Positions 11,270-23,343 of a DNA stretch of 64,000 nucleotides are shown here, in pieces. A program made the position numbers and the translations under genes. The notes beneath the pieces are model-generated. The model saw only the letters and a list, made by a program, of their open reading frames with translations, did not search any database and was not told the origin of the DNA. The stretch spans positions 1,612,001-1,676,000 of the forward strand of contig NC_057371.1 in assembly GCF_016906535.1 (NCBI RefSeq), read 5' to 3'. How positions within the stretch are numbered: position 1 is the stretch's first letter; each line of letters begins with the position of its first letter. The stretch is from Rhizoctonia solani (taxonomy: Eukaryota > Basidiomycota > Agaricomycetes > Cantharellales > Ceratobasidiaceae).

Positions 11270-12861
11270 GACGATCAGCATTGCATTGGTGAGTGGAAGT
11301 ATCTTTTGCGGGCACGCTATATTGATACGGAGCGACTCGGCTCACTTAGGAAGTCGATAGTGGGCTCTCTTGGTTAAATTACTTAGGCCATTCACATGGC
11401 CCCTAGCACTATAAATTATGATAAAATACACCACAGGACATTATGCATTACTTGCCCAACCCACGGATTGTCATTTATGTACCATTACAAACGTTCCACA
11501 CTCAATGCTAGCACAATGGCATGAAGGAGCCGCTCAGGAGTGAGAATTAGGTATTAGATTCCCTGTTTTGGCAAGTATACTATTTGAATTAAAAGCTTAG
11601 TGATACTCTTGAGATACAGAATTGACCTCACTCTGCCATGGCAATGCCATGCTTTGGAGGCGAAGTACTGGTTCTAATAGTCACCTATGAACGAGGGTGC
11701 TATCCCCAATGGTAAATTCTAACGTGAGTCATGAAAATAAGCTAGTAAGCGACGTAAATTTTATAAGCTAAATTCCACGAAGAGAATGACTATTTGACGC
11801 TTTCGGCGAGCCCACGACAGCCAGAGTACATCTATTAGCAGGAAGAATAGGCAGCGACCCCATTATCTCTTGGCTCATATGAAGGGGGCAATAAAAGCCT
11901 AGGTTTATGAGCCTTGCATTAACGGAGGCAGTTGTCAACGAGATAGAGTCACATACACAAGGCAAACGTGTCGCCATAGCTATCGGTCTCATGCCAAATA
12001 TGTATGGTTATATGCGGCGTTTTCTTTTGGATTTTCCCAGTGGAACATATTCATGATTCACCGGTTGAAATATATTACTCGGTATTCGGGAGCACACGAC
12101 CGAGTATAGTTCCAGCCTTCACTCGCTTGGCTATTAGTTGCGACGACTGTTTCTCGCTTGAAGTGGTACCTGTGAATATACTAAGATCACTCATAAGAAA
12201 AGAAATGAACAACCTACAACTTACTGAATAGGCCAGTATATACTATGCGGAATCACATCCTTAAGAAAGCTGGGAAGGTATTTGAAGCCCTGCCGCGCTT
12301 TCACCAAATCCAACCAGAGGCTCCAAGACAAGAGCATACCATTAAACCCATCAGTGTTACCAGAGGAAAGACCTCGTATGCTAGATCGTCGACAGATGCT
12401 AGGCTAGTAGTGTTGGGGTATCGAGCACGGTTATGAAGAACGTCCAAATTAAGCACAGGTCAAATGGAATGGACGTACCTCAATAGGTTTTATTAGCATA
12501 GAATTGGAATATTGGAGGCTTGTTTTAGTAAAACAACTGTCATCGTTTGGCGTTAGTGACAATGCCTCGTGTTTTGAATTAGGTCGTGTTAACAGAGTGG
12601 TTTTCCTCAAGCAGAATTGACAGATGACAAATGACGTTATATGCAACTATAAGGCAAACACGAGGCTTATTGGAGCTGGTTTCACCTACCACCTTTCATT
12701 CTCGTCTTAACTTAGGTTTTTCTTCGTACCATTAATATCACCTCCTTTTGTTTAAATACCTAGTTTTAGGTAGGGGGTTTATTACATTGTAATTCTCATA
12801 ATGTACTCGGGAACTCATGTCTGAAACTCCTAGTGTTCGCGTTTAGTCTATTCTTATAACC
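11270..12861. other. Gap inside the F-box array, no intact gene
   Basis: About 1.6 kb of AT-rich sequence where another family member might be expected. Two short plus-strand frames (12004-12231 and 12245-12436) look weakly protein-like but show none of the four family landmarks. They could be a decayed copy or chance. No transposon ends were found. Confidence 0.4.
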
Positions 12862-13755
12862 ATGCCAGGAGCTCAGACCAACAACGTTAAAGGAACAATG
12901 ATTCCTTCCGAGATCTTGATCATGATATTAGAACATTCGGTCTCCTCATTACTCCCTTTCGACTCAACTAATCGGAAGGCACTTGCTTCGCTCTGTCGAG
13001 TTAGCTGGGAGGGTTACGAAGTTGCGACAACCCACCTTTATCATACCGTTATACTGTCGGAGAACTGTCCTCATACTGGTCAACTGGCCCAATTCTTACG
13101 TTCCGTGACTAGTAATCCTTATCTAGCCCATAAGGTTGTAAATCTTTGGGTTGGGGATGTAGAGTTGAATACCTCACGTCCTGGGCAAGTAGCAAAGAAA
13201 CAATGCACCGACCAATTGCAGCTCCTGGCCATTCCTAGTCTGCCTCGCCTCCAGCGCTTTGCTGTTAACGGCGAAAATCCGTCCGTATGCTGGCAACATA
13301 TTACCCCAACACACCTAACGATATCAGACTTGAAATGCCTTGATAGGCCAATCCCAACGCTCCGTACACTGCACTTAATCAACTCACTCCTCTCTATTGA
13401 TGCTATAGAGGCCGCGCTCAAAGGGTGCCCTAGCTTGCACAGCGTAATCTTCGAAATTACAGAGCCTTTTTCGGATCGCTTAGACCTCATGACGCTTATG
13501 CAACTTGGGATCGTTGTACTCAAGAACGTGCCACACTTACGCAAGTTGACGTTTCGGATCGAAAACTTTTGGATGCTCCATCACACGACGCGTATGTTGC
13601 CAGAAAGGCTCGAGGAAGAAGGATTACGGGAGTCGTTAAAAGGGAAAATCATTGCAACCGTATGGAGTTGGGAATTAGGAATGGACTTTTGTAATATTTG
13701 GATGGCTAATAGCCACAAACAACGAGTAGGGAAGGAGCACAAGATTTGCTATTGA
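12862..13755 (+). CDS. F-box-like protein, tandem copy 4
   Basis: An intronless frame of 297 residues. The F-box-like helix is IPSEILIMILEHSV near residue 14, followed by a Cys/Ser-containing helix (LASLCRVSWEGYEVAT). Family landmarks are VNLWVGDVELN, LQRFAVNGE, THLTISDLKC and LRTLHLINSLL. It is separated from copy 3 by 1.6 kb and faces a convergent hypothetical gene. It retains the family length, so it appears intact. The function is inferred only from the N-terminal F-box-like pattern. Confidence 0.7.
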   Translation: MPGAQTNNVKGTMIPSEILIMILEHSVSSLLPFDSTNRKALASLCRVSWEGYEVATTHLYHTVILSENCPHTGQLAQFLRSVTSNPYLAHKVVNLWVGDVELNTSRPGQVAKKQCTDQLQLLAIPSLPRLQRFAVNGENPSVCWQHITPTHLTISDLKCLDRPIPTLRTLHLINSLLSIDAIEAALKGCPSLHSVIFEITEPFSDRLDLMTLMQLGIVVLKNVPHLRKLTFRIENFWMLHHTTRMLPERLEEEGLRESLKGKIIATVWSWELGMDFCNIWMANSHKQRVGKEHKICY

Positions 13756-13879
13756 TATACTATAAAATAGTCAGGTAGTACATAATGATACTGTTACACC
13801 GCATCATATATCTCGAAGCCGAGTGCGCAAAAACAACAACCCCAAACCAACAAAGATCGTTTCAGTTAGTATGGTGTGT

Positions 13880-15040
13880 TCATTGGGCGTGGGGATTGGG
13901 CGTTTGTGTTGTTGTCGGCCGCTTGCGAGGGTCGGTTGTTATTCGCCTCGCTAAGAGCGTACTGACTTCGTCCTTGAACTCAGGCTAATTCGAGGGTTTC
14001 AGAATCAAATAACCAAAGGCGAGAATGTATAGACAAACCTGATCCAGATACTCCTGATGTAGCCTCATAGCATCCTCTCTATTCCAATTATTAGCAACCA
14101 AAATGGAATCTTTATGCTCATCTGCTGTCTGGAGGAAACGGGCAACCTTCACTTGGCGAGCTTCACTCAACTTCTTCCATGCAGCATAGCTAGTTGGAAT
14201 TTGGTCTTGTTTTCGGGCTTCCGCTTGGGCGAACCTTTCTGCCTCCTTTTTTCGTCCAATGATCCCAGCGCATGTTTTGATAAACGAGTGATCTACCCGT
14301 TCTATAACATCAAATTGGTGTCGGGCATGACTAACCAATTCCTTCTGTATGCATGAGTAAATTACGCTTAACTATTTCTAACGACCAACTCACCATAGGA
14401 TGTCCTTTACTCTTTGCATTGCTGGTGGCTGGTGGCTCGTCCACTCGCAGTAAATCAACATATGTGTTTGCTCTTTGCTTTTCTGCAAGCAACACAGCTG
14501 CTCTATGCACACCCTCGTAGTGAATTTTGGTTTTCTCCCTGGCAATTGTAGTGTAGTCTGGAATAGTCGGCGGCGTGTCACCTGAGCGACTGAAGCTGCG
14601 GATAGATTCGAGGCTATAACAACATAAGTAGAGTATAAACAAAGCGGAGTTTTTGTTCCACCTTCCAAGTGAGGTTTGTCCATGGGTTTGTCCGAGTTTC
14701 AGCAGCCCTTTTAATTGATCTTTATCTGACTCGTAAACATTGGTGGGTACAGGACCAAGTCAGGGTTCAATAAGTAAATACCTTCCAATGGATGATTAAA
14801 TACGTTTCCGGTCCTTCTGAATGCACCTGATTGCTTGGCCTTATCCCCCCGAGTAGTGTCGAGTCGTGACTTGACATGAGGGAAACCTCCTGTTCCTAGG
14901 ACAGAGCGAGTATCGTCCGGAGATATTGGCGTCCTTGGTGTCATAAATGGTAAGGAACCGGCATACGATTCAGGTGAACCATGTGGGACGGGCATGTCTG
15001 CAAGCGTGGCGGTTGAAACTTGGAAGTCACCAATATACAT
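13880..15040 (-). CDS. Hypothetical fungal protein
   Basis: Not recognised. Four exons join cleanly: a Ser/Thr/Pro-rich N-terminus (MYIGDFQVSTATLADMPV), a short exon containing SDKDQLKGLLKLG, a helical charged middle (AREKTKIHYEGVHRAAVLLAEKQRA) of which a second part covers 14039-14330, and a basic tail ending NPHAQ. A 49-bp intron (near 14595-14645) and a 54-bp intron (13985-14038) both keep frame and have GT..AG ends. No signal peptide or membrane segment is seen. The long charged helices suggest a coiled or scaffold-like soluble protein. It diverges from the VPS9 gene across a 288-bp gap. Confidence 0.6.
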
Positions 15041-15328
15041 GAAAGGGAAGGGGAGACAAACGCCAGGCGCTTAACCCATTGAGTTGGGTAATGTCATCAT
15101 GCGATAGATACGTTGTGACCTCGATGGGGCTGGCTGGACTTGATAGACCCTCATTTACAGCCCACATTGAACATTATATCTTTCTAGACTAGATCCTCAG
15201 ACTGATAGCGAAGCCTGTCCTTGTTGAGCGGTGAGTTGCTTTTCTATCTCATCATGCGCGAATACCCGTTTGGGCGCAAACGTAATCCATGTCCATTAAA
15301 TTAGCACCTGTATATCTCTAGGACACAC

Positions 15329-18300
15329 ATGCCTAATAAACAAGATTCGAACCTTTCCACCATCTCACTGGGCCAAACAGGGAGTGCCAAGATGCAACGC
15401 ACACCATCGCATGAGAGCCTTACCGCCCATCCGCTGTTGTCGCCTCCTCCTAGTCAATTGGAACAAGACACCCAACCTACCCCTCGATATGTCCCTTATA
15501 CGCCACGTCATCGCACTCAACATAGTTCATCTGTTCCCGCCACCAGCACCTCCCCTCAGCCGACCATATCAATTTCCAACTCCACATCGAATCCGTCGTT
15601 CCAGGCTTCAGCTGGCTCCTTTGGCGTAACTGGCAGATTGCAACTACAGAATCTCAAGGCGGAAGCTCAAGCTATCGGGTTGGGAAATGAATCTGTTGGT
15701 TGGGCTATCCTTGAGAGGCTATGCTCCAGCGTCCCTTATCCTGAAAGCGAGCGGCCTGAATGGGATGAGATTTGGGACCTACTGACCAAAGGCCAAGTAA
15801 GCATATGCTGTATTGAGCGATTAACCAGACTTTAACAGCTTGTTATCTCAGGCAACTATGCTGTTGCCCAGCGAGCCTCTGCCTGGAAATGTTGCTATCA
15901 CCCCCGATTTACTACGTGATCATCTCGCCCTCTGCGGCCCCCCCAACCAAACCTCATCACCCATCGTTACCGTTTCTGGGGTACGAGGTACTTTACAAGG
16001 GTGTGTATTCAGTGAATCTTGCATCCCAGTCTCAATTAACTGGTTGCCCATAGTACAAACATCGCTTTTCGGAGTTTGATGAACACAGCTTCAATCAATT
16101 TTAAGTCACTGCTTTCAGCCACAACTCGGACAACTGCCTTTGCGTCTTTGCCTCCCCTTCCTGTTCCTTTGACCACCTCACCAACCCACCTTATCCTTCA
16201 GCACAAGTACAAGGCCAAACACCCTCTCTTCCTCTGCTTCCCCGACCAGTCCAGCCACCACCCTTGCCGGCTCGCCCTGGTACGACGGCTTCACAACAGA
16301 CTCGCCCCTCCAACCCCCCACCTCAGTCCGCCACTAGCCGCCTAAATCCTTTCGCATCACTCTTTGGGTCAGCACGTAACACTCCTACACCTACGCCACC
16401 TCCAATTGCGAATGTAACACCTACACCACTTGCACCTCCTCCACCTAGTGACACAGGCTCAGCGCGGTCTTCAGTTGATCTGACCTCGTCCGAGGGGCCC
16501 GTAGTGGCAGCATATACAATTGATCGACGGATCTCGAGAGCTGCAATTGCCAAGGAGGCAACGCGCGCAATTAAAGGAGAGATCAAGTCTGTCCTTGCTG
16601 TTCAAGGCGTTCCTAGTTGGGTAAAGGATCGAGTGGTCGCCTTTGTGAATCCATTGCTGCCTATACCAAAAGCTAGCCGTCACGCGTCGAGCAGTGGATC
16701 AAAGATCCCCACCCCAGATATGAGTTCTCCACAAGCTTGCTCTGATTCGATACAATACTTTTTAAGCAGCATGGAGGACGAGTTGTTTGCTTATTTTGGG
16801 AGCAAGAAGAAAGAGGATCCAAATGCAGACGAAAAAGCGGCCACAGATCGGGCCAACAACGAAGAAAAAGAGAGAAAGATGAGGGAAGTCATGGAGAAGG
16901 TCGAAAGGGCTATATGTGCCTTGTTCTACGATAGGTAAATGGTTATGATGCGCATATATCTATCGTATTTCTCATCTGAAATCACCATAGGCTATTCCGC
17001 CCCTCGACCTCTGACGATGCATCACACGATGACGCGCTTTCGAGCCAGATTGCATCGCTCAACATGCTTGACTTGGGTTTGAATCACCTTGGAGTTGAAG
17101 TCCCAAGTGGTGCTGAGAAAGGGTGAATGAGGTAATCAAAACTTGCGGGCAAGGTATATCTGGTCATTAGCAAAGGAAAGGGACGCCTATTGATTCTGGT
17201 GCAGAACTCCAACGGCTCAGCCATCCAGATTGTCGGTCCCCTGCGGAAAAAGCCGCTGTATTTGTAGCCGCCAACCAAGCTATCGCAGGTAAGTACTCGC
17301 GAGTTAATCTATTATACCAGGTTTTCATATTCTTCTAGAGGGCCTATCACGGCTTCCCCCATTAAGGTTAAAATCAGAAAACGAAATGGCGGAAGAAAAG
17401 ACACCAACAGCATCAACATTCAAGGAACCCAGCGCAAGCCCATCCCAACCAACGCCCGAAATAGTTATGTCTCCCGACTCCGACCCCAAGCTACTCCCTC
17501 CGGATTTGAATGTGTCCCCACAACCGATTTCCGATCCTCTGAGTACACCCGCTTCCCCAACCATACCCTCTCACCAGTTTCCGACCAAGTCTCTAAGGGA
17601 GCGTCTCCTTCGATGGGTCCTGGGCTCGTATCCCAAGTAGCAGACAGCACCGCATCCCCATCGCCAGCGCCCTCGATTAATATTCAGCCAACGCCTGTGT
17701 CTTCTGATGTGCTCTTGCCGGTCATGATATACGCAGTGGTAAAGACGAACCCAAATCAATTGGTCTCACATTTGCTCTACGTGCAACGATTCCGCTCACG
17801 CTCGGTTGGGGGTGAAGAGAGTTTCTGTCTGATCAACTTGATGGCCGTCGTTGAATTTTTGGAGAATGTCGATTTGGCGGTTTTAGGTCTCGCGTCTTCA
17901 GAAAAGGTTATGAGGTACGTAGATGTTTCTTGATAAGGTGCCGTTTCTGACTTCAGCACAGCGTCGCGGATCTCACACCAATTCCTCTGGCTGAAACTGT
18001 TGAGTCAGCCGCCTCGGCATCTCACCATCCTCTCGATATTATTGCGGCTTCTATACGACTACGAGGCAAAGTCAACCAAGTAGGCGAAATGGCTGGTTCG
18101 GCAGCCGGAAAGGTCATCCTCGGCGTGATGGATACATCTATGCTAGCTATTAAGGGGCTACTGGGTACTGACAGTAACCCCGACTCAGGTCATCGCCCTG
18201 GCTTCGGCCTACTTCGCAGAGGATCTGGGTTTTCGATTGCCAGCGTAAAAGCGAGTCTCCCCGCAGTTGGCCGGGGGACACCTCGCGCTGATCCAGACAC

Positions 18301-18857
18301 TATACCCCAAGAGGGTCAGCAACTTATTGAGGTTTCGAGTCGACCGGGGTCTCTTAGGAGCGTGCAGATGGGCGACAGCGACGAAAGTAGTGGCACTTCA
18401 TCTTCAAGCGGAAGTGAGGATGATTCGAGCGGCGAAGAAGCGTCTGACGATGAAGGAACGCGTGGAGCCGATGCACGAAGCGTACGCAGCTTTAGCTCTA
18501 TGCTCAGCAGAGCCTCCAAGGATGAGAGAAGGGATAGGCCGAGTTTACAAGATCGCCTCGCGAATATGTCAAACCTCAGCAAATTCTCAAAAAGTCCCCC
18601 AGGCACTGGCCTACGGAAACCTTCTCCCCGCCTAGACGCCGGACCAGCCTGCTTGTCCCCGGTGCTCCCTCCACAGCCGATGCACAGGTACCCTCTCCTG
18701 CTAGTAGTATTGCCCGCGCTTTCAGATTCCGCCCCCAAATACTCGCTTCCTAGAGTGCTCGGTCGACGATCTGAAACTATCTGAAGTGGCCGAATTATTA
18801 GCCGAATACAAACGAATTGCTACGGGAATGCAGGCGATTGGCGGATTTTCGAATTGA
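15329..18857 (+). CDS. VPS9-domain Rab5 guanine nucleotide exchange factor
   Basis: A large multi-exon gene. A Ser/Pro-rich N-terminus leads to a conserved segment (LQNLKAEAQAIGLG..), a proline-rich linker and a helical region with ERAICALFYDRLFRPSTSDD. The VPS9 core follows: SPAEKAAVFVAANQAIAEGLSRLPP, then SDVLLPVMIYAVVKTNPNQLVSHL, RFRSRS and GEESFCLINLMAVVEFLEN. VPS9 domains load GTP onto Rab5/Vps21 on early endosomes. A C-terminal acidic Ser-rich tract and a final helix (LKLSEVAELLAEYKRIA) end at TGA 18855-18857. Frame is lost at several points (near 16090, 17168 with an in-frame TAG, 17580, 18637 and 18740), most consistent with lost bases. Exon limits there are tentative. Confidence 0.75.
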
Positions 18858-19053
18858 TGTAGACACCCATTTCTCGGTCAATCGCACATGGTACTGTTCC
18901 TCCTGGTTTGAACATGGATAGAGGAAGAGCATAATGTCATAGCAAATCTTTCCACACAAATGACATGGACAGCATACATGTAAGTTTTGACACACCAGAG
19001 TGATACAATGAATATCCCAAATACGGGCTAGCTGCGAATAAATGATCGAATGC

Positions 19054-19658
19054 TCATTCCTCTGCAGTCTTCTTGGTCTTCTTGACCGCGACGGTGTTCT
19101 CTCTATGTTTGTTCTCTGAGCACAATGCATATAAGTACCAATTCCATGCACTTACCGGAACCCGTTCTTGAACCTCCTCGAGACATGCTTGAGGTAGCGC
19201 ATGCGGCCAGTACCGTAGTCTTTCTCCTCTTGGCCTTTTGTCCCCACTCGTATGACCTCAGCTTGGCAGAAGGATAACCACATTGACCACAGGCTACGAA
19301 CGCAATATGAGAGAGCTGTCAGGGATACTCCGCGATATTACTTACTCTTGTGTTGGCGGTGGAATGCACGGTTACCGCATCGACGGCAGAGAGTGTGCGT
19401 CTTGGTGTGACGCTTACCGAAGGAGGAGGTACCTGTTTCCACATGTAAGAGTCGTGGATATTTTTCTGTGCTGTATTTACTAACCCTTGGTCTGTTGAAA
19501 GTGAATATTATCAGCTTATTGTACGAATTAAGTCCATCCAAAAATCCAACTGGCACACGTCGATTCTCCATCATTTACTTCGTTTTTGAGCGCTCCATTA
19601 GAGCATGTGCATCCCGTAGCCTCTATTTTCTGCTAAATCAAACATTCAGACTTACCAT
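19054..19658 (-). CDS. RPL37: 60S ribosomal protein L37 (apparent 1-nt frameshift)
   Basis: L37 is a zinc-binding protein of the large ribosomal subunit. Five coding exons are assembled. The first is only the ATG (19656-19658), the second is a 7-base microexon (19485-19491), and the third begins at 19432, giving [19 protein letters not shown]. The four zinc-ligand cysteines are visible in CRRCG and CGQCG. The last exon ends [14 protein letters not shown]. Intron 1 is 19492-19655 and intron 2 is 19433-19484. In the fourth exon the conserved [13 protein letters not shown] requires one more G near 19213 (a GGG run read as GG). An essential gene with one break in an invariant block points to a sequence error. 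Confidence 0.93.
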
Positions 19659-20174
19659 TTTGTCGTATGTCTTGCGGGTTTCGTTGACACTGCGAGAATA
19701 TTTGCTTCCGAGCTTTCGGGCGAACCCCTATCACGTGACTTTATTCTGCTCTATTTAGCACTCAAGGGGGTGGGGCAAGGCGGGCCGAGTATTCAGATTC
19801 TAATTGGTGCCATAGTAGCATCACCACGCAAGATCAGTTGAATTTGCTTACTATATACTATACGAGAATGATTATAGACTGTTCGCGATAAAACCATTTA
19901 TTTTATGATGTTTCGATCACCCACAGCCGCCAATTTACTCCTAGCTCAATAGCATACATAGCTACAAACACATGATAACAATTGACGCTTGATCGATTCG
20001 CTTTGGAGATGCATATGACGCATATTACATTACCGATTGGATAGTAGCATACAACGAGGTTTACACCGATTAATCAAATCTAATGCAAAGTTCATTAAAG
20101 GGTAACAGAATGAACACTATTCGGATGGATAGGTCGTGCGATAGAGATCTAGCGCCTTGGCAACAACCTCACGG
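19659..20174. other. Intergenic between L37 and the Nudix gene
   Basis: About 0.5 kb, AT-rich on the right. It holds the L37 promoter (one CACGTG) and the 3' end of the Nudix gene. No further gene seen. Confidence 0.5.
19732..19737. promoter_or_regulatory. CACGTG E-box 74 bases upstream of RPL37
   Basis: The context TCACGTGAC lies 74 bases before the L37 start codon. Short distance and full palindrome make it a strong promoter-element candidate. Confidence 0.45.
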
Positions 20175-20719
20175 TCACGCATAGGTCAAGACATCTAAGA
20201 CCTGATTTGCATCGACAAAGCGGGTTTCGTAGTCTTCCGAACCTATCTGAGTTCCCTTCTGGTGTGGGCTACTTTCATCGACCTCTGCGACAAACCAAAA
20301 GATAGTTTGACATCCTTGGTAGCCACGCGTCGCAGAAATACTGCGATAGGTTCTTTGGCCCCAATAGCATCTGTTGGTTGGTCCTTCACAAACACATCGG
20401 GAGGCTGTGCTCTAGTCCTCATATTCAATGGAAGGAACGAACATCTGTGCCCTGTTTCTGCAACACCAAATCAGTCGTGGCGACCACCACTAGCAGCAAT
20501 TGGCCGGGGGCGCTTACCCTCATATGTTTCCCTAAGCGCAGTTTCTTCTATGCTTTCATCACGATCTTTACGACCTTTGGGGAGTATAAATCGATCCTCC
20601 TTTGGGTGATATAAAATACAGACTTGGAGGGCTGGGAGCCGCCGAAGGAGCACGCAGCCTGCGCAGATCACAAACTCATCGCTCACAAGCACCTCAGTGG
20701 GGGAACTAGAAGCTGCCAT
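20175..20719 (-). CDS. Nudix hydrolase (apparent 1-nt frameshift)
   Basis: Nudix enzymes cleave nucleoside diphosphates linked to another group. The protein starts MAASSSPTEVLVSDEFVICAG, and the Nudix box GRKDRDESIEETALRETYEETGH is complete when the first exon (ending near 20510) is spliced to the second, matching G-x5-E-x7-RE-x2-EE-x-G. The second exon continues with KEPIAVFLRR and then KLSF. One T must be restored near 20298 to read the conserved FWFVAEVDESS; the corrected frame runs to TGA 20175-20177. Substrate is unknown; fungal relatives of this shape resemble diphosphoinositol or dinucleoside polyphosphate hydrolases. It shares a 229-bp divergent promoter with CWC27. Confidence 0.8.
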
Positions 20720-20876
20720 CTATGTACGTGTCTAGATTGTAGATAAGAAAAGAGAAAGATCAGGTTTATGTATCGCCCCGCACGGCACGGGGCCGTAGGA
20801 GTGGGAATGCAAGCTGTTCCGGTGGCGATCCAAGGTCGCAATGCCGATAGAGTGCTAGCCCAAATGATTCCTCGTT

Positions 20877-20882
20877 CACGTG
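20877..20882. promoter_or_regulatory. CACGTG E-box in the Nudix/CWC27 divergent promoter
   Basis: Context TTCACGTGACTT, 67 bases before the CWC27 start and 158 before the Nudix start. It could serve both genes. Confidence 0.45.
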
Positions 20883-20948
20883 ACTTATAGCGCCGTTTGT
20901 ATTCGCTGGTCTAAGCTGTTTTGAATTGCAACCACAGACTGATCGGAC

Positions 20949-23091
20949 ATGGCCTTGCCTACAAGCGGGAAAGTGATTATCGAGACGAGTGTGGGGATAT
21001 AGAGGTGGGTAGTTGAGAACTATTGCACGCGTTGTTATTCATGCTTCGACCAGATTGAATTATGGGCAAAAGTATGACATATGTTTTAGCAAGAGACATG
21101 AGCGTGACTAGTTTTATGATAGGAGACACCCAAAACATGCAGGAATTTTCTGGCATTGGCTATGGAAGGTGTGTCATTAAACGTTTCATGTGGTACCAGC
21201 GTACTCATATATTTTAGGCTATTATGATGGTGTCATTTTCCATCGGTACGGCGGCAACCTGTGTCGCTGGAGCTGAACTAATTCGTTGCTCCAGAATTGT
21301 TCCCGGATTCTTAGTCCAGACAGGAGATCGTACAGGAACCGGTGCAGGAGGAGAATCATTCTACGGAGGTGAGCCTTGTTTTCTATCTATATTAATCTCA
21401 CTAACCGAACTTTCAGAGGTGTTTGAGGATGAAATTCATCCACGACTTAGGTTTCCACATCGAGGACTTGTAGCAATGGCGAACAATGGGTCTAAAAATA
21501 CCAATGATTCGCAATTTTTCATTACCCTTGGTATCAAGTTTACCAATTATCAACCTACCTTCACTGACACTCAATTTAGACCGAGCTGAAGAGCTACATG
21601 GCAAACATACCCTCTTTGGGAGAGTGGTAGGGAACACCATATTCAGTTCGTCAGTTTTCTCTTCTTCCGGCCAGAGTATTGAATTAATGACTGATTTATT
21701 GGCTAGATGTGCTTAAGATTGGACAAGCCGGTAAGTTTTTGGTCAGAGTCGAGTTCGGATATGCTAACTGGATCTTAGAATTGGGCGAAAACGAACGGCC
21801 ACTTTAGTAAGTTCTCGAAAGACTAGGCGGAAGTGAGGCTAAGTTGGGCAGTCCTCCAAAAATCAAGACTGTTCGTATCATCGACGACCCATTTGGGGAT
21901 ATCGTTCCTCGAATCACGGCTGCCGAAAAACGTGCGCAGCAGATGGCTAGGGAGAATGCTCAACGGGCGAGAGAAGAAGCGATTCGCAGGAAGGGCGCTA
22001 AGAAGTTGGTGTTTCCTAGTTTGTCTAAATCAATAAACTAACCAGGGACGCAGAAACGTTGCTCTGTTGTCGTTCGGAGATAATGCAGAAGCTGAGGATG
22101 AGCCTGTAATATTCACCAAGAAGAGTCTGAGTCGACCCGATTGTGAGTTGTTGGCTACTTACATATTTGTGTAAGGCTAATTTTGGCGAGTGCAGTGGTT
22201 GATAACCCAGATACTCGCAGTGCGGTAGCCGTCCCTGAACCACCCAAACCGCGCACCAAGCCTACAGAGTCGGTTCCTAAACCTACACAAGTAAGTACCC
22301 AGCTCCCGTATCGCGGCATCTAGATTGAGCGCTTTGTATCATAGGAGAGGGTAGAACAAGATGACTCCGGTTCCAAGAAAGTCGACAATAAAGAGGGCGA
22401 CCTCACATCTATAAGAAAGAAGCACAAATCCGAAAAAGATGCTAAAAAGTAGGCCCCTTTTTTCTGTCAATTCTAGGGCCTAATCTTAGTCCCGTGAATT
22501 CAGGCAATCGGAGAAAACTGAACTCGAAAAGATGGAGGAGGCCGTTCGTAAGATTGCCCGCCGACACGAAGATTCTGATAGTGAGAACGAGAGGGAAGCC
22601 AAAAAGCCTAAAGGGCCATCACAGTTGGAGCTCGAGCTTGCCAAGTACAAGAAGGGGCGAGGTGATGGAGGAAAGAAGGGCAAAGGGAAAGGAAGGGACG
22701 AAGGCGACTTGTTGGCCGCATTGTCGAGCTTCAGGGGAAGGTTACAAAAATCTTTAGGTGATGAGGATGAAGATGGAGATGTGGGTATGGAAGATGGGCC
22801 CGAAAGCAAGGAAAAGGCAGAGGGCGAGCAGCCAGAAGAAGTAGACAATGATTCCTCATGGATTGGACATAAACTCAAATTCGCTAAAGATGACGGGTCG
22901 GAAACCCGAAGAGCTGAGCACGAATACGTGAGTTGCTCGTCTCTAACTGGTTCGGGCAGAGCACTCATATATCTGCGCAGGAGGTCATCGATCCTCGTGC
23001 GAGGAGCAGCCAAGCGAAGATGGAAGAGCGAGAACGTAAGGCCAATAAACGGTCTAATATCGGCCAGGCATTCCAAAAAGGAAGGCGTTAG
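20949..23091 (+). CDS. CWC27: Peptidyl-prolyl isomerase CWC27, spliceosomal cyclophilin
   Basis: A cyclophilin domain is built from many small exons: [68 protein letters not shown] and [12 protein letters not shown], ending [10 protein letters not shown]. It is followed by a long Lys/Glu-rich tail (coiled coil [16 protein letters not shown]), then SWIGHKLKF and a basic C-terminus ([12 protein letters not shown]). This tail identifies CWC27 rather than a generic cyclophilin. CWC27 joins the activated spliceosome together with CWC22. Near 20993-20996 one G appears missing from a G run: restoring it turns an in-frame TAG into the expected GDIEIELWAK. The remaining exons join in frame with introns of about 45-65 bp. 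Confidence 0.9.
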
Positions 23092-23343
23092 TTTATATAT
23101 AGGCGCTCTATTTCTTATGTATTTTACAAGCCATAATCAACTGCAAGTTATCCCAGAATAGTAGCGAATCTGGGGACACGACCCCTATTCCATGGTGATT
23201 ATGTGATGAGATTCCACGAACGCTGAACTCTGCACAGCCTCAAGTTCTGTCTCCACCACCACAAGGGGGCATCTCTCGTTCCGCCCCATCGCTCGTCCTC
23301 GTCGTCTTGCTCTAGGAATAATACACACTAAAATCGATTGATT

